A DNA stretch of 64,000 nucleotides from Brevibacillus formosus (GTDB lineage Bacteria > Bacillota > Bacilli > Brevibacillales > Brevibacillaceae): NCBI RefSeq assembly GCF_003013405.1, contig NZ_PXZL01000034.1:62001-126000 (forward strand), written 5' to 3'. The notes beneath the pieces are model-generated. The model did not search any database. It had not been told where the DNA came from and saw only the letters and a program-made list of their open reading frames with translations. The first letter of the stretch is position 1, and every line of letters begins with the position of its first letter. This document shows positions 43,580 through 52,031 of this stretch, piece after piece. A program made the position numbers and the translations under genes.

Positions 43580-44560
43580 TTATTTTCCGGAAAGAAGCGT
43601 TACTGCTTCCTCCGAACTCAACTCCGATCCGATCAAGCCTCGAGACAGCGCCCATTTATTGCGAGCTACTTCAAACACCTTGCCATTTTTTACAGCATTG
43701 ATGTTTTGCCAAAGTGGATTCGTCTTCCATTCATCCACAATCGTCTTGTCACCTGTTTTCATCAAAAACAGCACGTCTGGATTGAGGGCAACCAGCTGTT
43801 CCAGATTGGTTTTTGGATACGCCTCTTCACTCTTTGCCGCATCCTCCAACCCGAGGTATTCCATCAATGAGCCCGCATAGGAAGCATTGGAGTGAGCGAA
43901 AAATCCGGTCGGGTTCACTACTGCCGGCAGAACCTTCAGCTTAGCATCGGCTTTTGGCAGCTTCGCTTTGATGGCATCCATTTTCGCTTGATGCTCATCC
44001 AGGCGTTTTTTGCCTTCTTCTTTCATGCCTACTGCATCAGCGATTACGGCGTAATTGGCTAGCATATGCTCGTAGTTCGCCTGGTGGTCATTCAGTACAA
44101 TGGTCGGTGCAATTTGCTTCAATTTGTCGTAAACAGCCTTGTGCTTGTTCAAATCTGCAATGATGAGATCAGGAGCAAGGGAACTGATCAGCTCCATGTT
44201 TGGTTCGTAACGAGAACCGAGCGATGTATAAGTTCCTACTTTTCCTTTCACCTCAGGAATGATCAGATTCGCATCATTGTCATCAGAGATTCCTACAGGA
44301 GCTACACCCAATGTCGCCAAAGCATCTGCAAAGGAAAAGTCCATCACGACAATACGCGCAGGCTTGCCGACGATTTCCGTTTCCCCCAGCTCATGCTTGA
44401 TCACTCGCTTTTCACTTGAAGCAGCTGGTGTAGGTTCTGTTTGGGTCGCAGCTGCTGGCGCTGTTCCCTGTGCATTTTGTATCGCTGTACCGCAACCACT
44501 CAAAAAGACAGACAGTATAAAAATAAGAAGAAATCCGGGTAACAACAGTCTTGCTCTCAT
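43580..44560 (-). CDS. iron-siderophore/Fe(III)-dicitrate binding lipoprotein
   Basis: 326 aa from ATG 44560 (GCAGGAGG before it). Lipobox LSGC, then an Ala/Thr/Pro-rich linker and a class III periplasmic binding fold (KPARIVVMDFSFADALATLGV, GSRYEPNMELISSLAPDLII, ALNPDVLFLM). The pattern is nearest to the FecB/YfmC citrate group. Delivers Fe-chelate to the two FecCD subunits that follow. A perfect Fur box is directly upstream and an AraC regulator lies next to it. Confidence 0.93.
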   Translation of the reverse strand: MRARLLLPGFLLIFILSVFLSGCGTAIQNAQGTAPAAATQTEPTPAASSEKRVIKHELGETEIVGKPARIVVMDFSFADALATLGVAPVGISDDNDANLIIPEVKGKVGTYTSLGSRYEPNMELISSLAPDLIIADLNKHKAVYDKLKQIAPTIVLNDHQANYEHMLANYAVIADAVGMKEEGKKRLDEHQAKMDAIKAKLPKADAKLKVLPAVVNPTGFFAHSNASYAGSLMEYLGLEDAAKSEEAYPKTNLEQLVALNPDVLFLMKTGDKTIVDEWKTNPLWQNINAVKNGKVFEVARNKWALSRGLIGSELSSEEAVTLLSGK

Positions 44561-44600
44561 GATGAGAAAACCTCCTGCCAAAATAAAACTCTATCGAAAT

Positions 44601-44615
44601 TGAAAATCATTTTCA
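44601..44615. promoter_or_regulatory. Fur box of the iron-uptake operon
   Basis: TGAAAAT-C-ATTTTCA is a perfect 7-1-7 inverted repeat matching the Bacillus Fur consensus TGATAAT-N-ATTATCA, extended by one T/A pair, 41 bp upstream of the binding-protein ATG. Confidence 0.9.
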
Positions 44616-44669
44616 ATAGAGATTATATCGATAGCCACTACACCATACCATGAAGAATCTTGCTCGATT

Positions 44670-45521
44670 TCATGAATTATCTTGTCTCATATGCGTCTTG
44701 ACGTATTCCGATGGTGATAAGCCAACCACTTTTTTAAACATCTTGCTGAAGTAAAACTCATCGTTATAGCCTACGCTTTGAGCTACCTCACGCAATCGAC
44801 TCCCCGACAATCGGAGCAGCACCTTTGCCCGATTGATCCGAAGGCTTGTCATGTAATCGGAAAAGCTCACACCCTTTAACGTTTTGAACATACGTGAATA
44901 ATAGCTGGGACTGACATTCGCCTTTCCTGCCAACATCTCCAGCGTGAGATTGAGCATATAGTGCTGGTCGACATACAAAATCGTTTCCTCGATGCTAGCC
45001 ATCGTATTTTCGTTGCTCTCAATCGAAGAAAAATCTTTCACCAGAATGTACAGAATGCGCTCGAATATCAGCCTTTGCCGAAATTGCTCTCTCTCCTCAT
45101 CCGACGCATAGCTTTTATGTAGTTCCTCCATTAAATGCAAGACCTGCGAATGGCTGCGTACTCGGAAAATCCCTTCCAGAGGAAAATTTTCTCCGCCCGG
45201 AACAAATACTCTCTCTTTCCCTGTTTCGTTTTGTTCGATCCAATAGGAGAACGAAATAACAAAGACTTCCAGCTCTTTGTCTTGTTCCGTCCACATAGAA
45301 ACGCTCGTCTTTGGCTTGATAAAAAGCACATCTCCTGCCTCAACTGACTGTCTCTTCCCGTCCTCTTCCATTGTTCCTTTACTATTTTTGACAAAACCGA
45401 TTTGATGAGAATCAGCAGGCGAGAGGATCAGTGGTTCATTGTGACGGCAAGTCTCAAGACTGACCGTGCCGAGGGAGTAGATCATCTGTTTTAACTGTCG
45501 ATAGGCTTCATTTGCAATCAA
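44670..45521 (-). CDS. AraC-family regulator (cupin-type N-terminus), Btr-like in position
   Basis: 283 aa. N-terminal cupin-like sensor (about 20-140; MEEDGKRQSVEAGDVLFIKP) and C-terminal pair of AraC HTH motifs (about 182-275; LTLEMLAGKANVSPSYYSRMF and LREVAQSVGYNDEFYFSKMF). It is directly upstream of and on the same strand as the siderophore-binding protein gene. In B. subtilis Btr, an AraC protein fused to a binding domain, activates feuABC; here the binding protein is separate. Likely activates the uptake operon when ferric siderophore is present. Confidence 0.9.
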   Translation of the reverse strand: MIANEAYRQLKQMIYSLGTVSLETCRHNEPLILSPADSHQIGFVKNSKGTMEEDGKRQSVEAGDVLFIKPKTSVSMWTEQDKELEVFVISFSYWIEQNETGKERVFVPGGENFPLEGIFRVRSHSQVLHLMEELHKSYASDEEREQFRQRLIFERILYILVKDFSSIESNENTMASIEETILYVDQHYMLNLTLEMLAGKANVSPSYYSRMFKTLKGVSFSDYMTSLRINRAKVLLRLSGSRLREVAQSVGYNDEFYFSKMFKKVVGLSPSEYVKTHMRQDNS

Positions 45522-45603
45522 CGCTGCTTCCCCCTCTCCTATTCCTTCTATTATAGCCTGTTTACGCTATCTGCCGCATTATTTCAGGGGATGGGAGGGC
45601 CAT

Positions 45604-45661
45604 AGAAAACGAAAGAAAGCTGCCCGAAGTAGATTCTCGACAGAACCACTTCGAACAGCTT
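45604..45661 (-). terminator. terminator of the PBP operon
   Basis: AAGCTG-CC-CGAAGT (45617-45630) pairs with ACTTCG-AA-CAGCTT (45648-45661); on the minus strand it is followed by TCTTTCGTTTTC. It starts 2 bp after the PBP stop. Confidence 0.8.
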
Positions 45662-45662
45662 G

Positions 45663-47672
45663 CTATTTCAATCCGATATGCTTGTTATACACATCGTATA
45701 CGGAACGTGAAATGATTGCAGCCGATCTTCCCCCATAACCACCCTCAGGAACGATTACGGCTACTGCCAGGACCGGATTGTCGACAGGCGCATACGAAAT
45801 GCTGACGCCGTTCGTAATGCGGGCGTGCATTTTCCACCTTGTCTTTTTCTGTCCTGTTTTCTCATCTGTCACTGTCACCGGCACATAAATATCTTGCTCA
45901 GATGTACCCGTTTTTGCAGCTACCTGAAACGGCATTCCCTCATACGCGCGGACTGCTGTTCCCCCTGGTTTCGTCACCATCACCATGCCTTGCTCCAAAA
46001 TGTCCCAATATTTATCTGGGTGAGGGAAGGTACTCATGGTTTTTGGCGTGTGCGTTTTGACCAGTTTTCCTTTTGCGTCTGTGATCTTATCTACCATCTG
46101 CGGCTGCAAACGTACACCTTTATTCGCAAGTGTCGCTGCATACTGTGCCAATTGCATCGTCGTTGCCCGAACTTGCTGCCCGAAGGAAGCCTGCACCATC
46201 GCGGCTAATGGCCCATAGTTTTCATCCATCACCAAATAGTCTTCTTTGCCTTTGTTTTCATTCGGCAAATCCACACCAGTCTGAACCCCTAATCCGAACG
46301 CGTGATAGTACGATTGCAGCACGGACGCTGATTCTTTTCCTTTTCGACGGGACAGCTCCTCCCCGATTCTCGCCATGTAGGTATTCGATGACTTTTGCAG
46401 GGAGATCGCAGGAGTAATCATGCCATGCGCTTTGGAATTGTCGTTCTTAATCCGATCCGTACCACGTCCATAGTGATACACACCTCCATCATTCCAACGA
46501 TCGAAGGGAGAGATGATGCCTTCCTGCAAACCGAGCAATACCGTAATCGGCTTGAGGACAGACCCTGATGGCACAATTGAACCCGGATGCTTGTAGCCCT
46601 CCTGGATGGCCGCCTCGCCCGTTAATGGCCTTGTATCGTATGGCGCTTCCCGAATCGTCCCATTCGTCACGGCCAGCTTGATCTCGTCATACATTTTTTG
46701 ATCCGGTCCCTCAATCCACACGTTTGGATCGTATTCCGGATAGCTGACCATCGCGACGACCTTGCCTGTCTTAACCTCGATTGCCACGACGTATGCTCCC
46801 TTTGCTCTCCTCGCTTCGGGAATAGTTGCACGCATCTTCGGAAGAAATTCTCGGATTGAATCCCGGATACCTAGCTGTACCCGCTGATCAATGGTGAGAT
46901 ACACATGATTACCCGGAATAGATGGAACTTCCTCCACTTGCTTCACAACCGTCTGATCTGCCGCCACCTCATACATCCGGTAACCGTTACTCCCGCGAAG
47001 CTCTTTTTCGTAAGACAGCTCAATGCCATCGAGTCCGACCAGCTGGTTCGGCAAATACTGTGAACTCTCATCCTTGTAGGAGGCGAGCTTCACATTTTCA
47101 GCAATGTGAAAGGGCCGGACATACCCGACCGCCTGTACAGCGATTTGTTTGGGATCGTATTTTCTGATCGGTTTAGTGACCACCTCAATCCCCGGCAGAT
47201 CGCCACGCTGCTCACCCAGTACCGCGATTTCTTTATTCGTCAAATCCACCTTCAGCTCTTTCTCCAAATAGCGCGGCAATTGTCGCGCCGCTTCCACATA
47301 CTTACCTTTCTCGTAGGCATAGCCGACATCCATCTTTTTTAACAGCGTAGCCTTGTCGACGCTCAGTATTTTCTCCAGCTTTTCCACCAGGTCAAAGTAC
47401 GCTTTCTTCTCCATGACCTCTTGTTCACGGAAGACAGCGAGGTGAGAAGGCCGACTTTCGGCAATGACATATCCGTTGCGGTCATAAATGTTTCCTCGCA
47501 TAGCGGCAATATAATCTTTTTTATACGATCTGTCTGCCAGCTCATTTGCATAAATGCTCCCTTGCTGAATTTGGATTTGCGCTAATCTCAAAATGATTAC
47601 CACAAACATCAGAAACACGACGATATAGACGATTTGCAGTCGTTTCACACGGTCGTTTTTTTCTTCCTTCAT
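45663..47672 (-). CDS. class B penicillin-binding protein (PBP2/PbpA-type transpeptidase)
   Basis: 669 aa. Short cytoplasmic N-terminus, one membrane anchor (about 13-32), PBP dimer domain (IYANELADRSYKKDYIAAMRG and IYDRNG) and transpeptidase domain with SVLK (active-site Ser), SSN and KTGTS boxes. Class B elongation-type, related to PbpA/PbpH; it makes cross-links in peptidoglycan and is a beta-lactam target. It follows the second PBP gene with an 11-bp gap and is probably translated from AGGGAGAG within that gene's end. Two class B PBPs in one operon is unusual outside sporulation loci. Confidence 0.93.
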   Translation of the reverse strand: MKEEKNDRVKRLQIVYIVVFLMFVVIILRLAQIQIQQGSIYANELADRSYKKDYIAAMRGNIYDRNGYVIAESRPSHLAVFREQEVMEKKAYFDLVEKLEKILSVDKATLLKKMDVGYAYEKGKYVEAARQLPRYLEKELKVDLTNKEIAVLGEQRGDLPGIEVVTKPIRKYDPKQIAVQAVGYVRPFHIAENVKLASYKDESSQYLPNQLVGLDGIELSYEKELRGSNGYRMYEVAADQTVVKQVEEVPSIPGNHVYLTIDQRVQLGIRDSIREFLPKMRATIPEARRAKGAYVVAIEVKTGKVVAMVSYPEYDPNVWIEGPDQKMYDEIKLAVTNGTIREAPYDTRPLTGEAAIQEGYKHPGSIVPSGSVLKPITVLLGLQEGIISPFDRWNDGGVYHYGRGTDRIKNDNSKAHGMITPAISLQKSSNTYMARIGEELSRRKGKESASVLQSYYHAFGLGVQTGVDLPNENKGKEDYLVMDENYGPLAAMVQASFGQQVRATTMQLAQYAATLANKGVRLQPQMVDKITDAKGKLVKTHTPKTMSTFPHPDKYWDILEQGMVMVTKPGGTAVRAYEGMPFQVAAKTGTSEQDIYVPVTVTDEKTGQKKTRWKMHARITNGVSISYAPVDNPVLAVAVIVPEGGYGGRSAAIISRSVYDVYNKHIGLK

Positions 47673-47683
47673 ACTTGCTCTCC

Positions 47684-49735
47684 CTACTCTTTCAGTACCT
47701 TCGTGAAAATCCGTTTAATACTTGCATCGAGTACATGACTGCCACCCCGACCACGGACATCTTCTATCATCATGGTAACCAGCAAACGCGGATCATCTAC
47801 ATTGAAAACGGCATACCATCCGTTTTCCAACCCGAGCTCGCCCTTTTTCTGTTTCAGCTCAGCTGTTCCAGTCTTGCCCGCCATGCGAATACCAGGCACG
47901 CGTGCTCCTCGCCCGGTGCCGCGCGGGTCTTCCATAACCTGTATTAAATGCTGCTTCACCGTGCTCGCCACATCGGCAGGTATGACATTTGTCTTCCAAT
48001 ACCCGTCTTTTTTGTCTTCCTGCAACAGTGATGGATAAACGATACTCCCGTCATTTGCAAAAGCGCTGTACACCAACGCGAGGTGAAGCGGCGTCATCGT
48101 TACCTCGCCCTGACCGTAACCGGAGTCTGCCAATTGAATCTCGTTTTGAAAACCGTCGTTATACAGCTTCGACTTGTCCAGTGGATATGGAATCGGGAGA
48201 GCTTCATGGAATCCAAGCAACTCGCTCTTTTTTGCGAATTGCTCCTTTCCTATGGAGAGCGCCGCTTTCGCGAAATAAATATTGTCGGAGTACACCAATG
48301 CTTTTTCCAAATTAACAGGTCCCCCGTAATCGCTGACCCGCGTTACCTCGTATCCACCCCAGGACGTATCCTTTTGCCAATGCAGTCCGCGGATGTGGAT
48401 ACTGTCCGCAGGGGTAATGGCTCCTGACGTAAGTCCAATCGCTGCCGTAATCGGTTTGAAGGTGGAGCCCGGCGCAAACCCGCGAGCGAATCGATTGAGA
48501 AGCGGCTTTTGTGGATTTTCATTCAATTGCTTCCACTCTGTAGCCGACATCCCAAGCACAAACGCATTCGGATCAAAGGACGGAGAATTAACGAGGGCCA
48601 GTATTTCCCCGGTCTTCGGTGAGATGGCCGCAGCCATGCCTGCTTCGCTTTTCAGCTCCTGGTAAATCGTCCGCTGTACTTCAGCATCTATGGTTAAGGC
48701 CAGTGACTGTCCATGCTTGGCGAAGCGTTCCACCACGGTCTTTTTTTCCATTCCATCTGCATCCGTGATGACGATACGCCCACCTGCACTCCCTCTTAGC
48801 TTCTCCTCAAAAATCTGTTCCAGTCCTGATTTTCCAATCACATCGGACGTTTTATAGCCCTGATCCTTTCGCTTCTCGTACTCTTCCTGATTGATCGCTC
48901 CTACATAGCCAACCAGATGGGCCGTCGCGTCCTGATAGGGATAGTAGCGGGCTTTCTTTTTATGCAATTTGAGACCTTCTGTTTTTTCTAATTGTTTGAT
49001 GCGTGCATCATCCTCCGGCAGCGTGGCGATCCGGATGAACTTGGCCGCCTTGCTTGTCGTAGCTTGGACCTTCGAGGTGAGGTCATCCAACGGAATTTGC
49101 AAAAGCTTGCTGACCTCCAATTTCCCGGTCTGTGAAGCCTGGCTCCATTCTCCCGGATTTATCCCGATATCTACTACGATACGCTCTGTGGCCAACGGAC
49201 GCCCTGCCCGATCCGTGATTTCACCTCGTCTGGGATACACCGTATTGGCTCTTACTTTGTCCCCTTCTTTCATTTCTGGAAAAATAAAAGAAGGATTCCA
49301 CTGAATGTACCAGTCCTCCAAGTCGTTCTGCGTTTCTTTGACAAGTGTTGCTTTCCCTGTAAAGGAAATTGGTTCGGCGAAAGTTTCCATCGTCAACCGG
49401 TAATGAAAGTTGATTTGCCCATTCTCCCCTGGTCTGACGTCGCCATTGTACATCGGCTCGACTACAATTGCTTTGGCATCGATTCCACCGTAAATGTTTT
49501 GGTAACGGGAAACGAATTCTTCTTTGCTGATGGTCTTTTTTGTATGTAAAGAAAGCTGCTCGTACATGTCCGAGAATTTCTGTTCTCCCCACTTTGTCGT
49601 ATACGCGGTGAATGCTGCCTTTGCCCTCTCGCCTTCCGACTGCGTGGTGTCCTTCCAAAAGTCCCAGAAAAGATAAAAAAATCCTGAAAGAACAACGACA
49701 AAAACCGTCCAAAATACTATCCATGTCTTTTTCAC
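47684..49735 (-). CDS. MecA/PBP3-type class B penicillin-binding protein
   Basis: 683 aa. Membrane anchor at about 8-25, then a MecA_N/NTF2-like domain (about 35-145; AFTAYTTKWGEQKFSDMYEQ), PBP dimer domain (YPRRGEITDRAGRPLA), and transpeptidase with STFK, SDN and KTGTA. The layout is that of B. subtilis PbpC (PBP3) and staphylococcal PBP2a, which has low affinity for beta-lactams. The GGAAGG box lies before ATG 49735. Promoter region has a 20-bp motif shared with the cupin gene at 50827. May give intrinsic beta-lactam tolerance; that is inference. Confidence 0.93.
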   Translation of the reverse strand: MKKTWIVFWTVFVVVLSGFFYLFWDFWKDTTQSEGERAKAAFTAYTTKWGEQKFSDMYEQLSLHTKKTISKEEFVSRYQNIYGGIDAKAIVVEPMYNGDVRPGENGQINFHYRLTMETFAEPISFTGKATLVKETQNDLEDWYIQWNPSFIFPEMKEGDKVRANTVYPRRGEITDRAGRPLATERIVVDIGINPGEWSQASQTGKLEVSKLLQIPLDDLTSKVQATTSKAAKFIRIATLPEDDARIKQLEKTEGLKLHKKKARYYPYQDATAHLVGYVGAINQEEYEKRKDQGYKTSDVIGKSGLEQIFEEKLRGSAGGRIVITDADGMEKKTVVERFAKHGQSLALTIDAEVQRTIYQELKSEAGMAAAISPKTGEILALVNSPSFDPNAFVLGMSATEWKQLNENPQKPLLNRFARGFAPGSTFKPITAAIGLTSGAITPADSIHIRGLHWQKDTSWGGYEVTRVSDYGGPVNLEKALVYSDNIYFAKAALSIGKEQFAKKSELLGFHEALPIPYPLDKSKLYNDGFQNEIQLADSGYGQGEVTMTPLHLALVYSAFANDGSIVYPSLLQEDKKDGYWKTNVIPADVASTVKQHLIQVMEDPRGTGRGARVPGIRMAGKTGTAELKQKKGELGLENGWYAVFNVDDPRLLVTMMIEDVRGRGGSHVLDASIKRIFTKVLKE

Positions 49736-49818
49736 TAGTCATTCACCTTCCTTATCACACGATATTACAGTCGGATACCATAATATATGGAAAAAAGATG
49801 ATGGCAAGATGAGACTAT

Positions 49819-49838
49819 TCTCATAGGACGATGATAAG
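49819..49838 (-). promoter_or_regulatory. 20-bp promoter motif, copy 1 (PBP operon)
   Basis: TCTCATAGGACGATGATAAG. An 18/20 match occurs at 51232-51251 upstream of the cupin gene, in the same orientation and at a similar distance (84 vs 76 bp) from the start codon. Likely a common regulator or alternative sigma-factor site. Confidence 0.55.
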
Positions 49839-49861
49839 TGTCAGATAGTTACATCAAATGC

Positions 49862-49890
49862 AAAAAAAACACAGGAGATTCATCCTGTGT
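49862..49890 (-). terminator. terminator of the FHA-regulator gene
   Basis: ACACAGGA (49869-49876) and TCCTGTGT (49883-49890) with a 6-nt loop, followed on the minus strand by an eight-T run. It separates the regulator gene from the PBP operon promoter. Confidence 0.9.
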
Positions 49891-49905
49891 CTGTCGTACT
49901 GCCTA

Positions 49906-50598
49906 CTATTCTTCCCACATGTAACCAAAGCGCGGGATCGTGGTGACATTCTCGCCATATCTGCCCAGACGCTTACGCAAGCGATAAACGAGAGCGTTGA
50001 TCTCGGCTCGTCCAACATCGGGAACGCTGCTCTTTGCATTCAGCAAACGCTCTGGCCAGACGAGCACCATGATTTCCTCATAGCTGACCGCCTGGTTCGC
50101 ACGTTGGTACAAAAGCATGAGCAAGTCCATATCTTTTCCGGTCAAATGGATTCGTGCGCCATCGAGACGTATTTCTCTGCGTTCCAGATTGATGACCAAG
50201 CCGGAAGTGGAGGTAGTTTCTTTTGGATTCGTCAAAGGGAATGAGAACTCCCGCGTCACATCCATCTCGCTGCCCTCTGCGAAAAATATCATTTCTACCA
50301 CGCCTTTTGCCAGCGTAATATGATCACCATGATAAAGAAAATGCGGTGCTTGCTCTATCGGCATTCCGTTCACTTCTGTCCCATGCTTGCTTTGCAAATC
50401 AGAAATCGTATATTGGTTATTGATTTTCCGTATCACTGCATGCCTTCTGGATATATACGGACTGGAAAAAGCAATGTCTGGTTGTAATTGATTGCCCCGT
50501 CTCCCAATCATACACTCTTCCTTATGTAGAAACTGACGCTTTTGAAGCTGTTCGGGGTCTCCCTTTTTGATCAATACATATATGCCGTCGTCCAACAT
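49906..50598 (-). CDS. FHA domain-winged helix regulator
   Basis: 230 aa. Residues about 28-100 are an FHA domain (IGRRGNQLQPDIAFSS, YISRRHAVI, SKHGTEVNG: the Arg, Ser, His and Asn of the phospho-threonine pocket are present). Residues about 130-228 are an OmpR/PhoB-type winged helix (LVINLERREIRLDG; TGKDMDLLMLLYQR; RAEINALVYRLRKRLG; IPRFGYMWEE). No receiver domain. The protein would bind DNA in response to Thr-phosphorylated partners, for example substrates of a PASTA (PrkC) kinase. It sits just upstream of a two-PBP operon that it may regulate. Confidence 0.88.
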   Translation of the reverse strand: MLDDGIYVLIKKGDPEQLQKRQFLHKEECMIGRRGNQLQPDIAFSSPYISRRHAVIRKINNQYTISDLQSKHGTEVNGMPIEQAPHFLYHGDHITLAKGVVEMIFFAEGSEMDVTREFSFPLTNPKETTSTSGLVINLERREIRLDGARIHLTGKDMDLLMLLYQRANQAVSYEEIMVLVWPERLLNAKSSVPDVGRAEINALVYRLRKRLGRYGENVTTIPRFGYMWEE

Positions 50599-50826
50599 TC
50601 ATCACCTCGAAAAGAGTTGGAGCTATCAGTATTTATTACATAACAAATTGCACATAAGTCAACACTTTTTTCTATTTATAGAAGCTCAAAAGGTCGTCTT
50701 TTTGAACATATAGTAATAGCAAAAAAGCCGCCAATTGTCCAGCCAACGAAAGTGACCGGTCGATTGACAGCTCTATATCATCGCTATCCGCGAACGAATA
50801 ACGCTTGATTTTCTATGTTAATCGTC
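50599..50826. other. 228-bp gap without gene
   Basis: AT-rich DNA with CACATAAGTCAAC and a run of short repeats, holding the FHA-gene promoter and the 3' flank of the cupin gene. No coding frame with a ribosome binding site and no convincing terminator seen. Confidence 0.5.
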
Positions 50827-51156
50827 CTAGGAGCAGCGCTTGAGAGCAGCGAATTTTTTCGGTTCAATCGCCAGTAGATGACAATCGCCATTCGGGATAA
50901 ACAGCTTGTAGGAAACTCCCTTTGGCACAACGATAAACTCTCCGGCTTCCACCCATATATTACGCTCGTGATACATCAGCAGCAGTCTGCCTTTGACGAC
51001 AAACAGCAGTTCATCTTTCTGGTCGTTTTGTTGCCAAGGATACTCACCTTGCAGCTTCTCTAGCTTAATAGACGTATCATTCATCTCTCCGACAACCAGA
51101 GAGCCCCAGGAATCTTGCAAGCGTGATAAATGTTGTGCGACGTTCACCTTTTCCAT
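50827..51156 (-). CDS. small cupin-domain protein
   Basis: 109 aa single cupin. Motif-1 region LLFVVKGRLLLMYHERNIWVEAGEF lacks the usual His pair (no HxH), while PKGVSYKLFIPNGDCHLLAIE is motif 2. Metal binding is therefore uncertain. Glu/Lys-rich N-terminus, two Cys (positions about 92 and 108). ATG 51156 is preceded by GGGGAGAGG. It shares its upstream promoter motif with the PBP operon, so it may be a member of the same envelope-linked regulon. Confidence 0.8.
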   Translation of the reverse strand: MEKVNVAQHLSRLQDSWGSLVVGEMNDTSIKLEKLQGEYPWQQNDQKDELLFVVKGRLLLMYHERNIWVEAGEFIVVPKGVSYKLFIPNGDCHLLAIEPKKFAALKRCS

Positions 51157-51231
51157 GATGATCCTCTCCCCTTTGCCTTCTACGATAATATAATTTGCAG
51201 GAGAGAAACATAGTAGCGAAATGATAAATCA

Positions 51232-51251
51232 TCTCATACGGCGATGATAAG
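51232..51251 (-). promoter_or_regulatory. 20-bp promoter motif, copy 2 (cupin gene)
   Basis: TCTCATACGGCGATGATAAG, 18 of 20 bases identical to 49819-49838. A partial third copy (GATAAATCATCTCAT) partly overlaps to its left. Not explained by a classical sigma-A promoter. Confidence 0.55.
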
Positions 51252-51325
51252 ATGCTGAAATTTCTGATACATAGCAACTGTCATCCAAAATTAATCAGGG
51301 AAGTCCCGAAACAGTTAAGAAAAAT

Positions 51326-51349
51326 GGGCAGTTCCCAAATGGACTGCCC
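51326..51349 (-). terminator. terminator of the DUF2277 gene
   Basis: GGGCAGT (51326-51332) and ACTGCCC (51343-51349) with TTCC/GG inner bases; minus-strand flank ATTTTTCTT. Confidence 0.78.
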
Positions 51350-51377
51350 CTAGAATAGACTGCTTGTCTTTATGGTC

Positions 51378-51656
51378 TCACTGCCCTGTCGTGCCAAACC
51401 GTTTAGCGTTTCTCGCACGAGCACGCTCGATCTCAACTTCTCGATTGCGTGGCTCTGCATTCGTCACGAGCGAATCCAGGAGATTTTTTGCAACAACGGA
51501 GACCTCTTGGACTGCACGGTGAAAAGCCTCTTCATTAGCCTTCGAAGGCGTGTTGAAGCCCGAGAGCTTTCGCACGAATTGCAGGGCTGCTGCTTGAATC
51601 TCATCTTCTGTCGCGGGTGGCTCGAAGTTGAACAAGGTTTTGATGTTTCGGCACAT
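51378..51656 (-). CDS. DUF2277 family protein
   Basis: 92 aa. Small helical protein starting MCRNIKTLFNFEPPATEDEI, which matches DUF2277 (its Met-Cys-Arg-Asn-Ile start is conserved). The family is common in actinobacteria and Bacillota, without known function. GGAAGG precedes ATG 51656. The divergent gene on the other side (51746) encodes an unrelated small lipoprotein. Confidence 0.9.
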   Translation of the reverse strand: MCRNIKTLFNFEPPATEDEIQAAALQFVRKLSGFNTPSKANEEAFHRAVQEVSVVAKNLLDSLVTNAEPRNREVEIERARARNAKRFGTTGQ

Positions 51657-51745
51657 CGCTTACACCTTCCGTCCCCTTTTTTGTATTATTTTACTATACA
51701 AGATCAATGAATCGCTACATGAGAGGAAGGGAGTGAAGTGCAATT

Positions 51746-52030
51746 ATGGCCAAACGAGAACGAGTATTAAGCTATGCCCTCCTGATCATGTCCATTCCTG
51801 TTGTTGTAGGAGGATGTACGGCGATTACTTACATCCATCAAAAATATAACATTCCTTTAGAAGATTTGAAGGCTGACATACCATCTTTTCGTTACGGGAT
51901 GAATCGGTATTTCACGAGGGTCCACGATATCAAAAACAAGAAAGTGTATGAGTTGACGGTGAGGCCAATGGGCGATAACCATGCGCCTGTTGTAAACGAG
52001 TTGCCCTTCCATCCAGTTAAAGAAGAGTGA
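51746..52030 (+). CDS. small lipoprotein or membrane-anchored protein, unknown function
   Basis: 94 aa. Hydrophobic segment 9-24 ends in VVVGGC, a possible lipobox (Cys24). The rest is polar (YGMNRYFTRVHDIKNKKVYEL). GGAAGGGAG lies 13 bases before the ATG. Converges with the propeller gene with one base between stops. Not recognised. Confidence 0.7.
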   Translation: MAKRERVLSYALLIMSIPVVVGGCTAITYIHQKYNIPLEDLKADIPSFRYGMNRYFTRVHDIKNKKVYELTVRPMGDNHAPVVNELPFHPVKEE

Positions 52031-52031
52031 C

